This document shows, one piece after another, positions 50,936 through 58,661 of a stretch of DNA of 64,000 nucleotides. The notes under the pieces were generated by a model, which had not been told where the DNA came from, made no database searches, and worked only from the letters and a program-made list of their open reading frames with translations. Each line of letters begins with the position of its first letter. The first letter of the stretch is position 1. Source of the stretch: CAVQCX01 sp963711095 (GTDB lineage: Bacteria; Pseudomonadota; Gammaproteobacteria; Chromatiales; Chromatiaceae); NCBI GenBank assembly GCA_963711095.1, contig CAVQCX010000008.1, positions 124,001-188,000 on the forward strand, given 5' to 3'. Made by a program: the position numbers and the translations under genes.

Positions 50936-51658
50936 GTGGATGCACGAGTGTCCGAGAAAAGACTGGCAACGCTTGCGTATCTGGGCTCGGTACTCGATCT
51001 CGGCGACCCCGCGGAGGAACTGCTCGATCTGCTCAGCAGCGGAAGCCGGCTGTTGAGCGCGCCCCGCGGCGGCCTGATCTGCTACGCGGAAGAGCAGCCG
51101 GCGGGGTGCTTCTTTATCGTCCAGGGCACCGTCAAGCTCTGTCTCATCGGACAGGACGGCACCGAGCGCGTACTGGCCTTGCTCGAGCAAGGCTGCAGTT
51201 TCGGCGAGTCGTCCATCTGGCTGGGCAGACCCGACCGACTCTGCGCGCAGGCCATCGAGGAGTCCCTGCTGCTGCAGCTGGGCCGGGCCGCCATGCTGCG
51301 CGCGACCAGGGCATACAGCGAGTTTGCCGACGCCCTGCTGCGCTGCATCAGCGGGCAAAGCGTTCGCCTCCTCAACACGCTCTACGACTCGAGCTTCCTC
51401 AACGCACGCGACCGGGTGGTGCACTTCCTATTGGGGCACGCGACGCCGACGGCCGGCGGGGACGGCCAGACCGAGGTCAGGCTGCCGGCCTGCAAGGCGC
51501 TCACGGCGGCGGCCCTGCACATGACCGCAGAGACCTTCTCGCGGGAGATCCACGGACTCGCTCGGGCCGGCCTGCTGACGGTGGAGCACCGCACGATCCG
51601 GCTACACGATCCGGCCAGGCTCCGGGGGCTGCTGGCCGATTGCGCAGCAGAGCCCTGA
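50936..51658 (+). CDS. Crp/Fnr-family transcription regulator
   Basis: 240 aa. It has a cyclic-nucleotide-binding-type beta barrel (GLICYAEEQPAGCFFIVQGT, VKLCLIGQDGTERVLALLEQ) and a C-terminal HTH (TAAALHMTAETFSREIHGLA, RAGLLTVEHRTIRLHDPARL). The N-terminal cysteine cluster of oxygen-sensing FNR is absent, so it is more like DNR/NNR-type or another sensor. It sits next to moaA and the nap operon and has an FNR-type palindrome upstream, making it a candidate regulator of nitrate respiration. The start is a GTG at 50936 with GGAG 9 bases upstream. Confidence 0.85.
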   Translation: MDARVSEKRLATLAYLGSVLDLGDPAEELLDLLSSGSRLLSAPRGGLICYAEEQPAGCFFIVQGTVKLCLIGQDGTERVLALLEQGCSFGESSIWLGRPDRLCAQAIEESLLLQLGRAAMLRATRAYSEFADALLRCISGQSVRLLNTLYDSSFLNARDRVVHFLLGHATPTAGGDGQTEVRLPACKALTAAALHMTAETFSREIHGLARAGLLTVEHRTIRLHDPARLRGLLADCAAEP

Positions 51659-51668
51659 GACCCGCGCC

Positions 51669-52662
51669 TCAGCCGCCCAAGGCCGACATCGGCCGGCCGA
51701 TCTGATCCGGGCGCGTGAGCAGCTCATGTCGCTCGGGCTTGCGCAGGACCGCCGCGGCGATAGCCTCGGCGAGCTCGGCCTCCGAGGCGCCCGCGCGCAG
51801 CAGGGGCCGCAGCTCGACGCGGTCCTCCTGGCCGAGGCACAGGTACAGCGTCCCGTCCACCGCCAGACGCACCCGGTTGCAGGTCGCGCAGAAATGCTGG
51901 GACAGGGGGGTGATGAAGCCGACGACGAGATCGGTACCGCCCACCTGCCAGTAGCTCGCCGGTCCGCTGCCCCGGAGCGCGGCAGGTCTGAGGCCAAAGC
52001 GCCGGTCCAGGCGCTCACGCACCTCCGCGAGGTCGACGAAGTGCCGGTTGGCGGCCCGCCCGCCCGCGCCGATGGGCATGGCCTCGATGAACCGCAGCGT
52101 ATAGCCGCGCGCCAGACAGAGCTCGGTCAGCGCCTCGACCTCGCCGTCGTTGATGCCCCGCATGACGACGGTGTTGATCTTCACGGGGCGGAACCCCACC
52201 CGGTCCGCCGCGCTCAGGCCGTCCAGCACGGCCGCGAGATCTCCGCCGGTGATGTGCCGAAACCGCTCGGGATCGAGCGAATCCAGGCTCAGGTTGACGC
52301 GCCGCACACCGGCGGCAAAGAGCTTCCGACGCAAAGAGTGCGAGCCGTGACCCGTTGGTGCTGATCGAAAGGTCCTCGACGCCGGGAACCACGCCGATTC
52401 GGCGCACGATATCCAAGACGTCGCGGCGTACCAGCGGCTCGCCGCCGGTCACTCGCAGATGCCTCAAGCCGAGGCGGGCGAACGCGCGCACGACGCGCTC
52501 GATCTCGTGGGGCGACAGCCAATCGGCGGGGGCCCGGAAGCCCCGATGCGTGCGCGGCAGACAGTAAAAGCAGCGCAGGTCGCAGCGATCGGTCACCGAC
52601 AGGCGCAGATAAGAGATCCTGCGGCCGAAACCGTCGTACAGCCCCGAGGCCTTTTCCGTCAT
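51669..52662 (-). CDS. moaA: GTP 3',8-cyclase MoaA (frameshifted)
   Basis: Radical SAM enzyme making the first intermediate of molybdenum cofactor, needed by NapA. The N-terminal frame (ATG 52662) has CDLRCFYC, the variant PxxHRGF and LRVTGGEPLVRRDVL. The C-terminal frame has LRRKLFAAGVRRVNLSLDSL, the second cluster CATCNRVRLAVDGTLYLCLG and the terminal Gly-Gly. The two overlap in different frames near 52333; deleting one base of a TTT run (AAA at 52333-52335 on the plus strand) restores one 330-aa protein. It is either a sequencing error or an inactivating lesion. Divergent from napF and convergent with the Crp/Fnr gene. Confidence 0.9.
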
Positions 52663-52764
52663 CTCATCCTCCGCTTGAGCGCGTCGGTCGTCGCAAGCAA
52701 CCGGTCGCTCCGCCCACGACACCGGGCACCCCCAACAGTGCGCCACAGGCGGGCGGCGCCGGTC

Positions 52765-52817
52765 TTGATTCAGATCAATCCGGCGACGAGCGCCAGGACC
52801 GTCTTGATCTCCATCAA
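52765..52817 (+). promoter_or_regulatory. Two FNR boxes between moaA and napF
   Basis: TTGAT-TCAG-ATCAA (52765-52778) and TTGAT-CTCC-ATCAA (52804-52817) are both perfect matches to the FNR consensus TTGAT-N4-ATCAA, 39 bp apart centre to centre. They lie 67-119 bp before the napF start and 103-155 bp before moaA on the other strand, so they may drive both. Strong evidence for anaerobic induction. Confidence 0.8.
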
Positions 52818-52883
52818 GCCTCCCTGGCGCGAAGGATGGTTCATTGTGGCTGGAGCTACCTTCGAGCGACTCCTCTTTAGACT

Positions 52884-53408
52884 ATGGCAGCCACGGGCAG
52901 AGCGTTGAGCCGACGTCAGTTTCTTCGCGCCGACCTGCGAGGGGAGCGCGCGCCGGTGCGCCCGCCCTGGTCCGTGCCCGAGGATGCGTTCGTCGAACGC
53001 TGCACCCGCTGCGACCGCTGCATCGATGCCTGCGCGCAGGGCGTTCTCGCACGGGGCTCCGGCGGTTTTCCCGAGGCCCGGTTCACCGGCGGGGCCTGCA
53101 CCTTCTGCGGCGACTGCGCCCGCGCCTGCCCCGAGAACGCGTTCGAGCGAGCCGAGCCGTCCGCCCGCGCGGCCTGGAGGCTGAGGGCCCAGGTCCTCGA
53201 CGCCTGCCTCGCCGCCAGGGGTGTGGTCTGCCGCGCCTGCGGTGATGTCTGCGAGCCGCGGGCGATCCGTTTCCGCCTCCTTCCCGGCGGCCGGGCGCTC
53301 CCGCTGATCGAGCGCGCGGGCTGCACCGGATGTGGCGGCTGCATCGGGGTGTGCCCCGTAGGAGCCATTCGACTCGAGCCGATTGACGAAGAGGAGCGCG
53401 ATCCATGA
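52884..53408 (+). CDS. napF: Ferredoxin-type protein NapF
   Basis: 174 aa iron-sulfur protein helping NapA maturation. Four cysteine clusters are visible: CTRCDRCIDAC, CTFCGDCARAC, CRACGDVC and CTGCGGCIGVC. The N-terminus ALSRRQFLRADLRG is conserved in NapF. It overlaps napD by 4 bp (ATGA). Confidence 0.92.
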   Translation: MAATGRALSRRQFLRADLRGERAPVRPPWSVPEDAFVERCTRCDRCIDACAQGVLARGSGGFPEARFTGGACTFCGDCARACPENAFERAEPSARAAWRLRAQVLDACLAARGVVCRACGDVCEPRAIRFRLLPGGRALPLIERAGCTGCGGCIGVCPVGAIRLEPIDEEERDP

Positions 53409-53671
53409 GCGAGCTCAACCTGTGTGGCGTGCTCGTCCACACCCGGGCCGAGCAGGGCGCCGCCGTGCGCGCCCGTCTCACCGGGCTGCCCGGCGTAGAG
53501 GTACACGCGCTCACCGAAGACGGGCGACTGGTGCTGACCGTCGAGGACAGCCCCGGGCACAGCTGCATCGATACGATCACCGGCCTCTATGACGTCGAGG
53601 GCGTGCTGTCCGCCTCGGTCGTCTACCAGCACACCGATCTCGACGAAACCGATCAGGAGTCGAACCCATGA
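53405..53671 (+). CDS. napD: NapA signal-peptide chaperone NapD
   Basis: 88 aa. NapD binds the twin-arginine signal of NapA until the cofactor is inserted. The ferredoxin-like fold sequence is NLCGVLVHTRAEQGAAVRAR, LPGVEVHALTEDGRLVLTVE and GVLSASVVYQHTDLDE. Overlaps both napF and napA by 4 bp. Confidence 0.92.
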   Translation: MSELNLCGVLVHTRAEQGAAVRARLTGLPGVEVHALTEDGRLVLTVEDSPGHSCIDTITGLYDVEGVLSASVVYQHTDLDETDQESNP

Positions 53672-56208
53672 AACTGACGCGGCGTGACTTCATCAAGACG
53701 CATGCCGCCGCTGCCACCGCAGCGGCCGCCGGCATCACCCTTCCCGGAATCCGCACCACCCTGGCCGCGGAGGGCGACGATATCCGGTGGGACAAGGCGC
53801 CCTGCCGGTTCTGCGGCACCGGCTGCTCGGTGCTGGTGGGCGTGAAAGACGACCGGGTGGTGGCGACTCAGGGCGATCCCGACGCGCCGGTGAACCGGGG
53901 GCTCAATTGCATCAAGGGCTACTTCCTGTCCAAGATCATGTACGGCAAGGACCGCATCACTCAGCCCCTGCTGCGCAAGAAGAACGGCAAGTTCGCGAAA
54001 GACGGCGATTTCGAGCCCGTGTCCTGGGACGAGGCCTTCGCAATCATGGCCGAGAAGTGGAAGGCGGCCATCGCGAAGGACCTGGAGGAGAACAAAGGCA
54101 AGCCGCCGGAAGAGATCACCTCCCGGGTCGGCATGTTCGGGTCCGGCCAATGGACGGTGTTCGAGGGCTACGCCGCCTCCAAGCTGTACAAGGCCGGTTT
54201 CCGCTCCAACCACATCGACCCGAACGCGCGCCACTGCATGGCCTCGGCCGTGGGCGCCTTCATCCGCGCCTTCGGTGCCGACGAGCCCATGGGCTGCTAC
54301 GACGATCTGGAGCATGCCGATGTGTTCGTGCTCTGGGGCTCGAACATGGCGGAGAACCATCCGGTGCTCTGGTCGCGTCTCACCGACACCCGCCTCACCA
54401 AGCCGGGCTGCGAGGTTCATGTCCTGTCCACCTTCGAGAACCGCTGTTTCGAGCTGGCCGACAACGGCATGATCTTCACCCCCCAGACCGACCTGGCGAT
54501 CCTCAACTACATCGCCAACTACATCATCCAGCACGACGCGGTTAACTGGGACTTCGTCAACAAGCACGTCAACTTCACCAAGACGCCCACCGACATTGGC
54601 TACGGTCTGCGCCCGGACAACCCCCTGGAGAAGGCGGCCAAGAACCCCGGCAAGGGCAAGCTCACCAAGATCGATTTCGAGGAATACAAGAAATCGGTCG
54701 CGCCCTACACCCTGGAGCATGTCTCCGAGATGTCCGGGGTGCCCAAGGCGCAGCTGGAGCGTCTCGCCGAGGTCTACGCCGACCCCAAGCGCAAGGTCAC
54801 CTCCTACTGGACCATGGGCTTCAACCAGCACGTGCGCGGGGTCTGGGTGAATGGCCTGCTCTACAACGTGCATCTGCTGACCGGCAAGATCTCCGAGCCG
54901 GGCAACAGCCCGTTCTCGCTCACCGGCCAGCCTTCGGCCTGCGGCACCGCGCGGGAGGTCGGGACCTTCTCCCATCGTCTGCCCGCGGACCTGGTGGTGG
55001 CCAAGCCCGAGCACCGGGCCTTCTCGGAAAAGGTCTGGAAGCTGCCCGCCGGCACCCTGCCGGGCAAGATCGGCTACCACGCGGTGCTGCAGAGCCGCAT
55101 GCTCAAGGACGGCAAGCTCAACTGCTACTGGGTCACCACCAACAACAACATGCAGGCCGGACCCAACATCAATGAAGAGGTCTACCCGGGCTGGCGCAAT
55201 CCCGCTAACTTCATCGTGGTGTCCGATCCCTACCCCACGGTGTCGGCCATGGCGGCCGACCTGATCCTGCCCACCGCCATGTGGACCGAAAAGGAGGGCG
55301 CCTACGGCAACGCCGAGCGCCGAACCCAGTTCTGGCGCCAGCAGGTCAAGGCGCCGGGCGAGTCGCGCTCGGATCTCTGGCAATTCGTGGAATTCTCCAA
55401 GCGCTTCAAGACCGACGAGGTCTGGCCCGCCGAGCTGCTCGCAGCCAACCCCGAGTACCAGGGCAAGACGCTCTACCAGGTGCTCTACGCCAACGGCCAG
55501 GTGGACCAGTATCCCAAGCAGCGGGTCACCGACGACCGGGGCAACAGCTACCCCAACGACGAGATGGACGAGTTCGGCTTCTACCTGCAGAAGGGTCTGT
55601 TCGAGGAGTACCGCCGCTTCGGCATCGAAGGGCCGAAGAAGGGCCACGACCTGGCCGAGTTCGACGCCTACCACAAGGCCCGCGGCCTGCGCTGGCCGGT
55701 GGTCGGCGGCAAGGAGACCCTGTGGCGCTACCGCGCCGGCTTCGACCCCTTCGTGGCCGCTGAGGACGGCATCCGCTTCTACGGCAACCCCGACGGGCGG
55801 GCCAACATCATCTTCGCCCCCTATGAGCCGCCGGCCGAGTCCCCGGATGCGGAGTACGACCTGTGGCTGGCGACCGGTCGCGTGCTGGAGCACTGGCACA
55901 CTGGCTCCATGACCCGGCGCGTGCCCGAGCTGCACCGCGCGGTCCCCGAGGCGGTGGTGTTCATGAACGGCGCGGATGCAAAGAAGCGCGGCCTGCGCGA
56001 CGGCGACATGGCCCGGATCGCCAGCCGACGCGGCGAGATCACCGCCCGCGTCGATACCCGAGGGCGCAACCGCATGCCCGAGGGCCGGGTGTTCGTGCCC
56101 TTCTTGGACGCGGGACGCCTGGTCAACAAGCTGGTCCTCGACGCCACCGACCCCTTGTCCAAAGAGACGGACTTCAAGAAGTGCGCGGTCAAGATGGTGA
56201 AGGCCTGA
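53668..56208 (+). CDS. napA: Periplasmic nitrate reductase catalytic subunit NapA
   Basis: 846 aa molybdopterin enzyme reducing nitrate to nitrite. It has a twin-arginine signal (LTRRDFIKTHAAAATAAAAG), a [4Fe-4S] cluster with Cys46, Cys49, Cys53 and Cys81 (CRFCGTGC ... CIKGY), and the Mo-ligand Cys190 in NARHCMASAV. The family C-terminal block LEHWHTGSMTRRVPELHRA is present. Length and motifs are complete. It receives electrons through NapGH and NapB; napC is not in this cluster. Confidence 0.97.
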   Translation: MKLTRRDFIKTHAAAATAAAAGITLPGIRTTLAAEGDDIRWDKAPCRFCGTGCSVLVGVKDDRVVATQGDPDAPVNRGLNCIKGYFLSKIMYGKDRITQPLLRKKNGKFAKDGDFEPVSWDEAFAIMAEKWKAAIAKDLEENKGKPPEEITSRVGMFGSGQWTVFEGYAASKLYKAGFRSNHIDPNARHCMASAVGAFIRAFGADEPMGCYDDLEHADVFVLWGSNMAENHPVLWSRLTDTRLTKPGCEVHVLSTFENRCFELADNGMIFTPQTDLAILNYIANYIIQHDAVNWDFVNKHVNFTKTPTDIGYGLRPDNPLEKAAKNPGKGKLTKIDFEEYKKSVAPYTLEHVSEMSGVPKAQLERLAEVYADPKRKVTSYWTMGFNQHVRGVWVNGLLYNVHLLTGKISEPGNSPFSLTGQPSACGTAREVGTFSHRLPADLVVAKPEHRAFSEKVWKLPAGTLPGKIGYHAVLQSRMLKDGKLNCYWVTTNNNMQAGPNINEEVYPGWRNPANFIVVSDPYPTVSAMAADLILPTAMWTEKEGAYGNAERRTQFWRQQVKAPGESRSDLWQFVEFSKRFKTDEVWPAELLAANPEYQGKTLYQVLYANGQVDQYPKQRVTDDRGNSYPNDEMDEFGFYLQKGLFEEYRRFGIEGPKKGHDLAEFDAYHKARGLRWPVVGGKETLWRYRAGFDPFVAAEDGIRFYGNPDGRANIIFAPYEPPAESPDAEYDLWLATGRVLEHWHTGSMTRRVPELHRAVPEAVVFMNGADAKKRGLRDGDMARIASRRGEITARVDTRGRNRMPEGRVFVPFLDAGRLVNKLVLDATDPLSKETDFKKCAVKMVKA

Positions 56209-56239
56209 CGCCCCCCGGCTGGGCTCGGGATACCGAGTT

Positions 56240-56272
56240 GCGGCCGACGGTCGCTCCAAGGCCCCGGTGACC
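56240..56272. repeat. Dispersed intergenic repeat, second copy
   Basis: 33 bp matching 28900-28932 with two differences, in the 93-bp gap between napA and napG. It contains the imperfect hairpin GGTCGC ... GGTGACC. Confidence 0.6.
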
Positions 56273-56301
56273 TCTGTGGCCGCCTTAGCGTTGGTCTCGA
56301 T

Positions 56302-57156
56302 ATGAGCGAGCGCGACATCCCCGACACCCGCCAGGGCCGGCGCCGGTTTCTGCAGGACAGCTTGCGCAGCGCCTGCGCGGTCGGTCTGGTCAGCCTCGGC
56401 CTGGGCCTTTACAACCGCCAGGCCCGCGCCCTGCCGGCGACCGCAATCCGCCCGCCGGGCGCGCTGCCGGAGCCTGATTTTCTGGGCGCCTGCGTGCGCT
56501 GCGGGCTGTGCGTGCGCGACTGTCCCTACCACACCCTCAGCCTGGCCGAGCTCGGGGACCGCGTGGCCGTGGGCACGCCCTATTTCGTCGCCCGCTCGGT
56601 GCCCTGCGCGATGTGCGAGGACATCCCCTGCATCAAGGCCTGTCCGACCGACGCCCTGGACCACGGGCTCACCGACATCAACCGGGCGCGCATGGGCCTG
56701 GCCGTGGTGGTCGATCACGAGACCTGCATCGCCTACCAGGGGCTGCGCTGCGAGGTCTGCTTCAACAGCTGCCCGGTGCGCGGCAAGGCGATCCGATTGG
56801 AGTACCGGCACAACCCGCGCACCGGCATGCACGCCCTGTTCATCCCGGTGGTCTATTCCTCGGACTGCACCGGCTGCGGCAAGTGCGAGCAGGCGTGCAT
56901 CCTGGACGAGGCGGCGGTCAAAGTGTTCCCGATCGCCCTGGCCAAGGGCATGCTCGGCCGCCATTACCGCCTCGGCTGGCAGGAGAAACAGGCCGCCGGT
57001 GGGAGCCTGGTCACCCCGGACCCGGAGCACCGATACAACCTGCCCGAGGGGATGCGCTACGACTATTCCGGCCGCGGCCTGATTCAGCAGGGCGAGAGCG
57101 ACAGCCCCTTCCCGTCCAATCCGCTGGACACCCTGAATCGCAAGGGAGGGCCCTGA
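56302..57156 (+). CDS. napG: Ferredoxin-type quinol-oxidising protein NapG
   Basis: 284 aa, with a twin-arginine signal (QGRRRFLQDSLRSA). Four cysteine clusters follow: CVRCGLCVRDC, CAMCEDIPCIKAC, CEVCFNSC and CTGCGKCEQAC. With NapH it moves electrons from quinol to NapB/NapA. Separated from napA by a short repeat, then followed directly by napH. Confidence 0.94.
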   Translation: MSERDIPDTRQGRRRFLQDSLRSACAVGLVSLGLGLYNRQARALPATAIRPPGALPEPDFLGACVRCGLCVRDCPYHTLSLAELGDRVAVGTPYFVARSVPCAMCEDIPCIKACPTDALDHGLTDINRARMGLAVVVDHETCIAYQGLRCEVCFNSCPVRGKAIRLEYRHNPRTGMHALFIPVVYSSDCTGCGKCEQACILDEAAVKVFPIALAKGMLGRHYRLGWQEKQAAGGSLVTPDPEHRYNLPEGMRYDYSGRGLIQQGESDSPFPSNPLDTLNRKGGP

Positions 57157-57157
57157 A

Positions 57158-58060
57158 TTGGCGGCCTTCCCGAAGAGACCGGGTGCGGATGCGGTGGCCA
57201 GCAAGGGCCGGCTGCGCGCCCACCAGTGGCTGCTGCTGCGCCGCTCGAGCCAGCTCGGCGTGCTGGGCCTGTTCCTGGCCGGCCCCTGGCTCGGGCTATG
57301 GATCGTCAAAGGCAATCTCGCCTCCAGCCTGGCCCTCGGGGTGCTGCCGCTGACCGATCCGCTGGTGCTGCTGCAGGAGCTGCTCGCCGGCCATCGACCC
57401 CAGCTTGCGGCATTCACGGGCGCCGCCATCGTCCTGGTCTCGTACCTGCTGGTCGGCGGACGCGTCTATTGCGCCTGGGTCTGTCCGATCAACCTCATCA
57501 CCGACGCGGCCGCCTGGCTGCGCGGGCGCCTCGGCATCAAGGGCGGGACGCACTTCTCCCGGGGTCTGCGCTACTGGCTGCTGGGCGCGATCCTGCTCGG
57601 CGCCGCCCTGAGCGGCGGCCTGCTCTGGGAGCTAATCAACCCGGTCACCCTGGTGTTCCGAGGCCTGGTGTTCGGTATGGGCCTGGCCTGGGGCATGGTG
57701 GCGGCCGTATTTCTGTTCGACCTGCTGGTCAGCCGCCGGGCCTGGTGCGGGCATCTGTGCCCCGTCGGCGCGTTCTACGCCCTGATCGGCCAGCTCAGCC
57801 CGCTGCGAGTCAGCGCCACCGGCAGAGAGCGCTGCAACGACTGCATGGACTGCTTCGCCGTATGCCCCGAGCCGCAGGTCATACGCCCGGCGCTCAAGGG
57901 TGCGCCCCAGGGCAACGGGCCGGTGATCCTGTCCGGCGAGTGCACCAACTGCGCGCGCTGCATCGACGTCTGCTCCCGCGACGTGTTCCGTTTCGCCATT
58001 CGCTATCCAAACGGCCCGACCCCGGTCGGCACCATCGAAAAGAGTGAGGTCTTGCCATGA
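57158..58060 (+). CDS. napH: Membrane quinol dehydrogenase component NapH
   Basis: 300 aa starting with TTG at 57158 (GGGAGG 9 bases upstream), 2 bp after napG. Four membrane helices are visible, with the cytoplasmic cysteine motifs YCAWVCPINLI and WCGHLCPVGAF. Two [4Fe-4S] clusters follow: CNDCMDCFAVC and CTNCARCIDVC. It overlaps napB by 4 bp. Confidence 0.93.
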   Translation: MAAFPKRPGADAVASKGRLRAHQWLLLRRSSQLGVLGLFLAGPWLGLWIVKGNLASSLALGVLPLTDPLVLLQELLAGHRPQLAAFTGAAIVLVSYLLVGGRVYCAWVCPINLITDAAAWLRGRLGIKGGTHFSRGLRYWLLGAILLGAALSGGLLWELINPVTLVFRGLVFGMGLAWGMVAAVFLFDLLVSRRAWCGHLCPVGAFYALIGQLSPLRVSATGRERCNDCMDCFAVCPEPQVIRPALKGAPQGNGPVILSGECTNCARCIDVCSRDVFRFAIRYPNGPTPVGTIEKSEVLP

Positions 58061-58506
58061 AACAGCACATTCAACTGGGTCTCGCACTCACCCTGGGGCT
58101 CGCCCTCGCGCCGATGCCGACCACCGCCGACAACCTCAAATCCCTGCGCGGTGACGCCGCAATCAGCGGTCCTTCCCTCGGCGCCGAAAGGCTGCACCTG
58201 ATCAACAACAAGGAGGACATCCCGCGCGACTTCGAGCAACAGCCCCCGCTGATACCGCACAAGGTGGACAAGTACGTGGTCAACCTGAAGAAGAACGAAT
58301 GCCTGGACTGCCATGGCAAGGCGCAGGCCAAAAAGGAGGGCACCACCGCCATCAGCGAGAGCCACTACCAGACCCGTGACGGCAAGACCCTGAAGACCCT
58401 CGCGCCCCGCCGCTACCTGTGTACCCAGTGCCACGTGCCACAGTACGATGCCCAGCCGCTGGTCGCGAACACCTTCAAGCCGGTCAACGCGGCCAAGCGC
58501 AAGTAA
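58057..58506 (+). CDS. napB: Dihaem cytochrome subunit NapB
   Basis: 149 aa periplasmic cytochrome c. It has a signal peptide (LGLALTLGLALAPMPTTA) and two haem motifs, CLDCH (82-86) and CTQCH (122-126), with conserved histidines in RLHLINNKED and ESHYQTR. It passes electrons to NapA. Last gene of napFDAGHB. Confidence 0.95.
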   Translation: MKQHIQLGLALTLGLALAPMPTTADNLKSLRGDAAISGPSLGAERLHLINNKEDIPRDFEQQPPLIPHKVDKYVVNLKKNECLDCHGKAQAKKEGTTAISESHYQTRDGKTLKTLAPRRYLCTQCHVPQYDAQPLVANTFKPVNAAKRK

Positions 58507-58661
58507 CCGAGGCGAGGATGCCGCGCAGCAGGCGGGGCACCCCATCAAGCCGATGAGGCTCGAGTCGACGCCAACGGCCGCCTAAGGCCGACAGCCGGCC
58601 CGGATGTGGATGTTCCATCTGCTGTGACGACCCTTGCTCCCTGGCTGCAGCGTCCGACAGA

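Noticed and set aside
53653..57429. 1258-codon open frame on the minus strand
   Set aside because: It is antisense to napA, napG and napD with no protein-like motifs; a shadow of high GC codon usage.
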